From Glycomyces amatae (GTDB taxonomy: Bacteria > Actinomycetota > Actinomycetes > Mycobacteriales > Micromonosporaceae), in NCBI RefSeq assembly GCF_020991375.1, contig NZ_JAJLQZ010000002.1:186001-250000 (forward strand): a DNA stretch of 64,000 bases, given 5' to 3'. A program made the translations under genes and the position numbers. Under the pieces are notes generated by a model, which worked only from the letters and a program-made list of their open reading frames with translations, was not told where the DNA came from and did no database searches. Shown piece after piece: positions 63,475 through 64,000 of this stretch (position 1 is the stretch's first letter; every line of letters begins with the position of its first letter).

Positions 63475-64000
63475 CTACTGGGCGAAGGCTCCGAGCAGCT
63501 CGTAGAGCTCGGCGGCCTTGGCGGCGTCGCCCTTCACGGTGAGGGCCTCCGGGGGCAGGCGCCGCCACAGCCACATCAGCAGCTCCCCGGGGGTGCCGTG
63601 GACTTCGGCCTGCGCGTCGGCCTCGGTCCCGGCGGTGACGGCCGCCCCGGCGGGGCCCACCTGCACCGTCCACGACGCGTCCCCGGCGGCGAGGGCGACG
63701 GTGAGCCCGGCATGGGCCTCCAGCTCCGCGGCCAGGTGGCGGCGGTGCGCCCGGCTGCCCCAGTCGACCATGACCTGGAGCATCTCGTCGGCGCCGTCAA
63801 GGGCGAACGCCGGTTCGACGGGGCCGATCGCGCGCCCGGCCGCGAGTTCGGCGTCGGCGCGGTGGACGACGGTCTCGTGCGCCAGGCGGCGGATCCAGAA
63901 CCCGACGGTCTGGTCGGGCCCGTACCAGGTGTAGGCGAGGCTGTCGGGTCCGCGGTCGTCGAACTCGGCGAGCAGGTCGGCGAGCGCGGCGTCGAACCGC
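63475..64000 (-). CDS. Maleylpyruvate isomerase-family (mycothiol-dependent, TIGR03083-like) protein, 5' end cut by window
   Basis: At least 174 aa are visible. WIRRLAHETVVHRADAELAAG is the hallmark region with conserved His residues of the DinB-like mycothiol-binding domain, and the C-terminal SCP-like domain ends GTPGELLMWLWRRLPPEALTV. Such proteins use mycothiol for isomerisation or detoxification; the substrate is not defined. The start lies beyond 64000. It is convergent with the phosphotransferase, 21 bases apart. Confidence 0.85.
   Translation of the reverse strand, partial: RFDAALADLLAEFDDRGPDSLAYTWYGPDQTVGFWIRRLAHETVVHRADAELAAGRAIGPVEPAFALDGADEMLQVMVDWGSRAHRRHLAAELEAHAGLTVALAAGDASWTVQVGPAGAAVTAGTEADAQAEVHGTPGELLMWLWRRLPPEALTVKGDAAKAAELYELLGAFAQ

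Overview
The window is very GC-rich (well above 70 percent by eye) and dense, with many stop/start overlaps of 1 to 8 bases. It is actinobacterial chromosome: there are DinB and maleylpyruvate-isomerase-like (mycothiol-type) proteins, a GarA/GcvH/bifunctional-nuclease/MerR block in nearly the mycobacterial order, an sdhCAB operon with a cytochrome b558-type SdhC, and an iniBAC-like dynamin locus. A non-mycolate actinomycete is likely (possibly Glycomycetales or a relative), but I cannot fix the genus. No rRNA, tRNA, prophage or insertion sequence was recognised. Layout: 1-8.4 kb holds single genes (end of a VTC polyphosphate polymerase, an atypical response regulator, DinB, a monooxygenase-fold protein, a methyltransferase, DoxX, DUF1992, hemolysin III, a cation/proton antiporter, a glycosyltransferase). 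8.9-18.2 kb is an ini-like locus: a large LuxR/ATPase regulator and a small HTH protein diverge from a tightly coupled operon of two dynamin-like GTPases, a membrane GrpE-like protein and an acidic protein, followed by a membrane J-domain protein. 18.3-22.3 kb is a three-gene NIS siderophore operon (two IucA/IucC synthetases and a PLP decarboxylase), followed by a repeat-rich protein. 23.6-29.1 kb is mixed metabolism (MarR/cupin pair, serine hydrolase, HAD phosphatase, epoxide hydrolase, short cis-prenyltransferase). 

29.35-29.54 kb holds a decayed type I-E CRISPR mini-array. Its single 32-nt spacer matches 29 of 32 bases of the sdhA gene 1.6 kb away. It lies just beyond the terminator of sdhCAB (29.6-33.0 kb), which diverges from a LysR gene. 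34-36 kb has small genes and pabB, and 36.1-37.8 kb a VWA/substrate-binding-like membrane protein. 37.9-43.8 kb is pgsA-gcvH-garA-bfn-merR-gcvP on the minus strand, with a glycine riboswitch before gcvP. 

44-56.7 kb is an L-rhamnose/plant-sugar region: a CUT1 ABC importer with a YesL-like protein, then rhamnulokinase, the aldolase-dehydrogenase fusion, rhamnose isomerase and mutarotase, diverging from a LacI regulator through clear operators and a promoter, plus a GH51 arabinofuranosidase. A toxin/immunity pair (56.8-58.1 kb) sits between two exact 30-bp copies of a terminator, as if inserted. DAHP synthase follows with a leader-peptide/hairpin region, then a NarL-type two-component system whose kinase has an extracytoplasmic C-terminal tail, a DedA-DedA-CDP-alcohol phosphotransferase operon, and a truncated mycothiol-dependent isomerase-like gene at the right edge.
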